This document shows positions 60,414 through 64,000 of a DNA stretch of 64,000 nucleotides, one piece after another. Under the pieces are notes generated by a model. That model made no database searches, had not been told where the DNA came from, and saw nothing but the letters and a program-made list of their open reading frames with translations. The translations under genes were made by a program, and so were the position numbers. Numbering within the stretch: the stretch's first letter is position 1; the number at the start of each line of letters is the position of its first letter. The stretch comes from Taiwanofungus camphoratus. Its lineage: Eukaryota > Basidiomycota > Agaricomycetes > Polyporales > Taiwanofungaceae. The DNA lies in assembly GCA_003999685.1 (NCBI GenBank), contig CP021225.1, positions 992,001 through 1,056,000 on the forward strand, written 5' to 3'.

Positions 60414-60816
60414 CAAATAAATAGTGATCCTGGTGCTGAAGGTGATTAGCCGCTGCCCGGGTCGAGCATGTCGTGCGGTGCGATGGCCTGCTCCGAGGGG
60501 CCGAGCAACCCCGACCCCGTCAACGAATCCTCGACCGCGATTGGAGTCGACAGCGCGACAGGATCGGGATCACGTGAGCTTCACACCGGTGGCAGTTGCG
60601 CTATTTTTACCTGCAGTCGCACGTCTCGGCACGTGCCCGAGTCTCACTTGCGCAGATTACATTCTGGAGACAAAACATTGATGCATACATCGTCCAGATG
60701 TCCAAAAGACAGATGCGGTAGGAGACAGGAAACAGCAGTCTTGCAAGGAGCATACAAAGCAAAACAGTCGACAGGTAGCTTCCGACACAAGCCCCAGCCC
60801 GAGGTCATCATGACTT
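60414..60816. other. Intergenic, nothing assigned
   Basis: This is the upstream side of the carbonic anhydrase gene and the 3' flank of the small dsRNA-binding gene. No further gene is seen. Confidence 0.4.
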
Positions 60817-61108
60817 TCACCCATCAGCCTGGCTGGTGAGAGCCTTCAATGCCTCCTTTGCTGCCATATCTCTCGCGATATGCCTCTGGGCTCCGCGGCC
60901 CGTTCCAACAACCTGCCCCCCAACTGGAGGACTCAACATTGGCTGATGAGAATGCGTCAAAGGGAATCAAGTGCGCACTTTTACAGATGGACGTCCACTC
61001 CGGAGCGTGCTGAGGACCCGTCGTCGATTCCTCCCAGCTGAGAAGGCTCAGCTGGTTCTGTGACTGCAAGTCTGAAGGTACCCGGTCAGATCTCGTGGAA
61101 TTCACCAT
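60817..61108 (-). CDS. Small stand-alone double-stranded-RNA-binding protein
   Basis: Exon 1 (61108-60985) encodes MVNSTRSDRVPSDLQSQNQL, then SLLSWEESTTGPQHAPEWTS. A 61-base intron (GTAAAAG to CCTCCAG) joins it to exon 2 (60923-60817) with GGQVVGTGRGAQ, then RHIARDMAAKEALKAL and the end TSQADG. This gives 76 residues, in frame. The order fits a single dsRNA-binding domain: helix 1, the strand with GPQHAPEWTS, the strand with VVGTGRG, and the RHIARDMAAKEAL helix whose N-terminus meets the RNA. The protein is little more than that one domain. Other genes with such single domains assist Dicer-type enzymes or bind structured RNA; here the role is open. An unspliced reading would give a wrong 94-residue protein. 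Confidence 0.78.
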
Positions 61109-61256
61109 ATCCTATCGAACATACAATTATTGAGCGCGACCGTGCCCTCTGCAGATTGATAGCATTTAGCGAGGAAAAGCGGAGAGACTAGACATTCGAC
61201 TGACCGTTAGACATCGTTTCGGATCCTCTGGCTGGCAAAGTCAGTGCTCACCTGAA

Positions 61257-61264
61257 TTTATATA
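61257..61264 (-). promoter_or_regulatory. Possible TATA box of the dsRNA-binding gene
   Basis: TATATAAA on the minus strand lies about 150 bases before the start codon at 61108. That spacing leaves room for a short 5' untranslated region. It is the only such box near the gene. Unproven. Confidence 0.4.
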
Positions 61265-63151
61265 CGGCTTTGTCCACCGCATTGACATCTCCCTGGCCCT
61301 CCTCATGAAAGGAACTCGACTTCATAGGCCCTCTCGATGAAGAGAACAGGTGAGGTCATGGCAACGCCTTGTGCATCACGGCAAGGCTCGATCGAGCACT
61401 GCAGCGGCCTCAGGAGAAGAGACACTCTTCGCTGTCGCGGAATAGCGGCCGCGATAGGGGGAGGGGACATTGTCGCAAGCGCGTCCGAGACACCCTGTAG
61501 GGCCTAGAACAAGTAGATCAGACTCCACAGAACGCTGCGAGCGATGCGGACGCAGACAATGTCCGCAATGCCTTCCCCGATCACAAGAAACGACATCGAG
61601 CACCACTCACAGTGCAGCCGAACACGCCGCGGACAGGGGCCTGCACTTAAAGTTTCCCTAATGAGCAGAAAAGTAGGCACGGCCGAAGACTGGCCTTGAG
61701 CAACGTCTGCGGTGGTAAGACATAATAGCATGCTGATGGGCGCCACCGCCAGCCGGTGGAAGATCATGCCTTTTCCATGCACCCCCTCCCGAGTCAATGC
61801 ATGACGGACTTAAGCTTGAGGAACCGATCGAGAGCAGATTTCCGCTACCCGCTGCCCACGCATGTTCCGGGGCGGCTTGGACCAGCACTGGGCGTGCCCA
61901 ACACCATTTCCGGGCGTGGTGCAAGCGTGGAAGGCCGGGGCAGGTCCTGCAATCTGCCGAAGATGGCAGACTTCGTGCTGAGAATGGCAGACCCGCGAGT
62001 CCAAAGTTCGGTGGCGAAGTGTGTGCATATATTACGATATTACGCAAGGGCGTGCTTGTAGCGTTCGAGCCTCGACCGCGCTCTCATCACGGTTCATCGG
62101 CTTTCAAACTATATAGAACAGGATCCACTGGCACCATTCCGAGCGAAGATCTGCATCGAGGCCGCCGGCACGGCGACTTGCTCGAGCTTGCTATACCAAT
62201 CTTTACCTCACTATCATTCCCGTAAGTCAATAGGACAATGGCAATACAAGGGCCCTGTCATGTCATCTGCGTTCTTGAGGCCGTGCAGAGCTGTGATGCT
62301 TACACGGTATGGCACTTCACAGCTGGCAAATGGACACGCTGTGGTCAAATCCGCCAGCGAAGGCTGCCGTTGCCACGCCATGACTGATGCACATTGTATC
62401 GCAGCCATCTTGCAATATTCGGGCGGCGATGTGGCAATGTCCTGCAAAGTATCTACATTCGAAGATGAACAACCCTCATGGAGAACATGTCAACTTGTAG
62501 CCAGTGGGAGAGACACACTCCAGCTGACCTTGTGCTTGGGCTGCGATGTAGTCAAAGCGGCTATGTCGTAGGGCAAAGAACGGGGACAAGCTTCATCACC
62601 TGAGTCGTCGACTTGGATGTTGTATCTCATAAGAGCAGAAATTGCTTTCGATTGTCGTGACAAAACACAAGAGCCTTCCGTCTCAGCTCGCGACGGGGAA
62701 ATAAGTAAGGCATATAGACCGGGCAGACTCGGCGATGGTTTCCGCACTGTAATGGAAGCGTCGTTGCTTGCGGCACCTTAGGAGTCATGGTCAAGGCCGA
62801 CGTCTCTTCAGATTCCGCTTAGACTGCTTCTGATTACTTCTAGAACCCCACAATTGACCTCTATGACTGGCATTACAAAAAGTTATCATCTATGATATGG
62901 TTCCTCTTGAGCCCCAGCGACTCATAAGTACAACCTGCAGTATCCGCTTAACCGCGTCATGCTGGCGGCTGCGGCCGTTCAGACTCTAGGCTAGTTGCCA
63001 CTTGCAAGCTGTCAAAATCCTCGATATGCATTGGCGAGGTGCTTGCAGCTGGGATTCGTAGGTCCACACGGCAGCTCTATTGTGTAAACCCAATGACCAG
63101 CCAGCCATTTTGCCATGATGATCTTGCATGAAATTCGTAGAGGCGGTCTTG
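61265..63151. other. About 1.9 kb with no supported gene
   Basis: Several open stretches of 70-140 codons occur on both strands (for example 61797-62225 and 62188-62571 on plus, 61658-62047 on minus). None shows a family motif, a signal peptide or matching splice signals. A TATA-like TATATAG at about 62110 is the only promoter-like word. It could hold a fast-changing gene or be the decayed remains of one. Confidence 0.35.
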
Positions 63152-64000
63152 TCAGGCCTCCTTCGCTTTCGCAGCGTATCTGATGTCGTCTAAAGTGATG
63201 GAAGACCTCTCACACATGCCGCGGAATATACCGTCTGACATGCTGTAGAGGTTGGCCGGAGTGTCAAACTCGGCGATCCCTCCCGCGTCCATCACGCATA
63301 TCCGGTCGTAGCCAATGATAGTCCGCAATCGGTCTGTGACAAAAGTCAGCACAGGTGCAAAACTGGGCAAGCCATGGGAAAGAAACGAACGCGCTATGCA
63401 CAGAATTGTGCGGTCTTGGAACTCGTTGGCGATCGTCTCTTGGATCCTTTTATCAGTCTCGTAGTCGACGGATGCTGTCATCGATATCTCCGTCAGGACA
63501 AGAGATTTCCGCGCCAAGAAGGCGCAGCATACCTGTTGCCTCGTCCAATATCAAGATCCTGGACTCTTTCACGAGCGCCCTAGCCAGTGAAACCAGTGAA
63601 CGCTAATCGTGATCGAACATCAGTAGTGCGCCAAATGGCATCAAGAGGCCCAAAAGATTCACCTGTCCGATCGATAGATTTGCTCCTTCATCTTCGATCG
63701 GGCTATCGAGTGTGAAGCGGTTCATAGCCGCCGCACTCATGTCGACCTCGTCGGAACAGTCTTGCTTTCTCTCTTCTACAAGATATGCCCGTTTCAGAGC
63801 ATCCCACAGCCGTGCATCATCGTGATATCCAAATGGGTCTAGGTTACTTCGCAGTGTACCTGAGACTGAAATTTGAATTTAGTAACAGATGTCACACACA
63901 CACGAATGTCAAACCTTACAAAGGAGCTAAAAGGAGGCGTCAAAGTCGTTGAAATACTGAAAGGGAATGGTCTACTTACAGGGTCCTGCGGGATGATGGC
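63152..64000 (-). CDS. ABCC (MRP-type) transporter, C-terminal nucleotide-binding domain, runs off the window
   Basis: The window edge gives AIIPQDP (Q-loop side). GTLRSNLDPFGYHDDARLWD follows after an intron, then the signature NLSIGQ joined to RSLVSLARALVKESRILILD. The Walker B and D-loop DEATASVDYETD come next, then TILCIAHRLRTI with the H-loop His, and the end DRICVMDAGGIAEFDTPANL. The pattern and the LDPF motif are those of the second nucleotide-binding domain of full-length ABCC exporters (vacuolar or plasma-membrane pumps for conjugates). Introns lie after SIGQ, inside DEATA and inside IAH (GCGC|GTTCGT to CACAG), and all keep frame. Only the last about 220 residues are in view; the membrane domains lie beyond 64000. 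Confidence 0.92.

Noticed and set aside
60824-61108. The unspliced 94-residue reading of the dsRNA-binding gene
   Set aside because: It loses the RNA-contacting helix; the spliced frame restores the domain and keeps frame.

Overview
This window looks like nuclear DNA of a mushroom-forming basidiomycete (Agaricomycete type). The genes are dense, on both strands, and broken by many short introns of about 48-65 bases. Most recognisable proteins are eukaryotic housekeeping factors in fungal form: MIM1, DENND6-like, VPS39, MEX67, ATG17, ARP3, SelO, a cytochrome b5-acyl-CoA dehydrogenase fusion, beta-carbonic anhydrase and an ABCC transporter. I could not assign a species.

Layout. 0.35-1.8 kb holds a dead cytochrome P450 tail and a tiny five-exon Tudor-like gene. 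2.05-6 kb holds a small inverted-repeat element, MIM1 and a DENN-domain gene. 6.9-9.6 kb is an unrecognised gene followed by a second copy of the small element. 10.3-14.3 kb is VPS39, 15.0-17.1 kb an AT-hook/Myb-like gene, 17.7-20.1 kb MEX67 and 21-24.2 kb an ankyrin-repeat gene. 24.4-26.4 kb is a nuclear-looking basidiomycete protein, 26.6-27.9 kb an intracellular LysM protein and 28.2-30.5 kb a secreted nuclease.

31.6-45.2 kb is a nest of mobile elements. A LINE on the minus strand is framed by a 14-base target duplication and has a 15-base poly-T at its 3' end. Only its two ends remain, because a Ty3/gypsy-type LTR element of about 12.2 kb lies in the middle. That element has long LTRs, gag, protease and pol, an antisense reading region with a six-cysteine cluster, and two near-identical copies of its polypurine tract: one at the 3' LTR and one inside pol.

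After the nest come ATG17, a tRNA-Val, ARP3 with a decayed copy of one of its exons just downstream, then two very GC-rich genes (SelO and the b5-ACAD fusion). Next come a nested pair of inverted-repeat elements, beta-carbonic anhydrase, a 76-residue double-stranded-RNA-binding protein, about 2 kb with nothing I can assign, and the 3' end of an ABCC transporter leaving the window.

The genes do not form a cluster with one shared function. The most interesting points are the second polypurine tract inside pol, the antisense cysteine-cluster gene in the LTR element, the missing middle of the LINE, the small dsRBD and Tudor-like genes, and the family of poly-A-ended miniature elements. Exon boundaries were worked out by eye from splice signals and protein families, and those given without exact figures are approximate.
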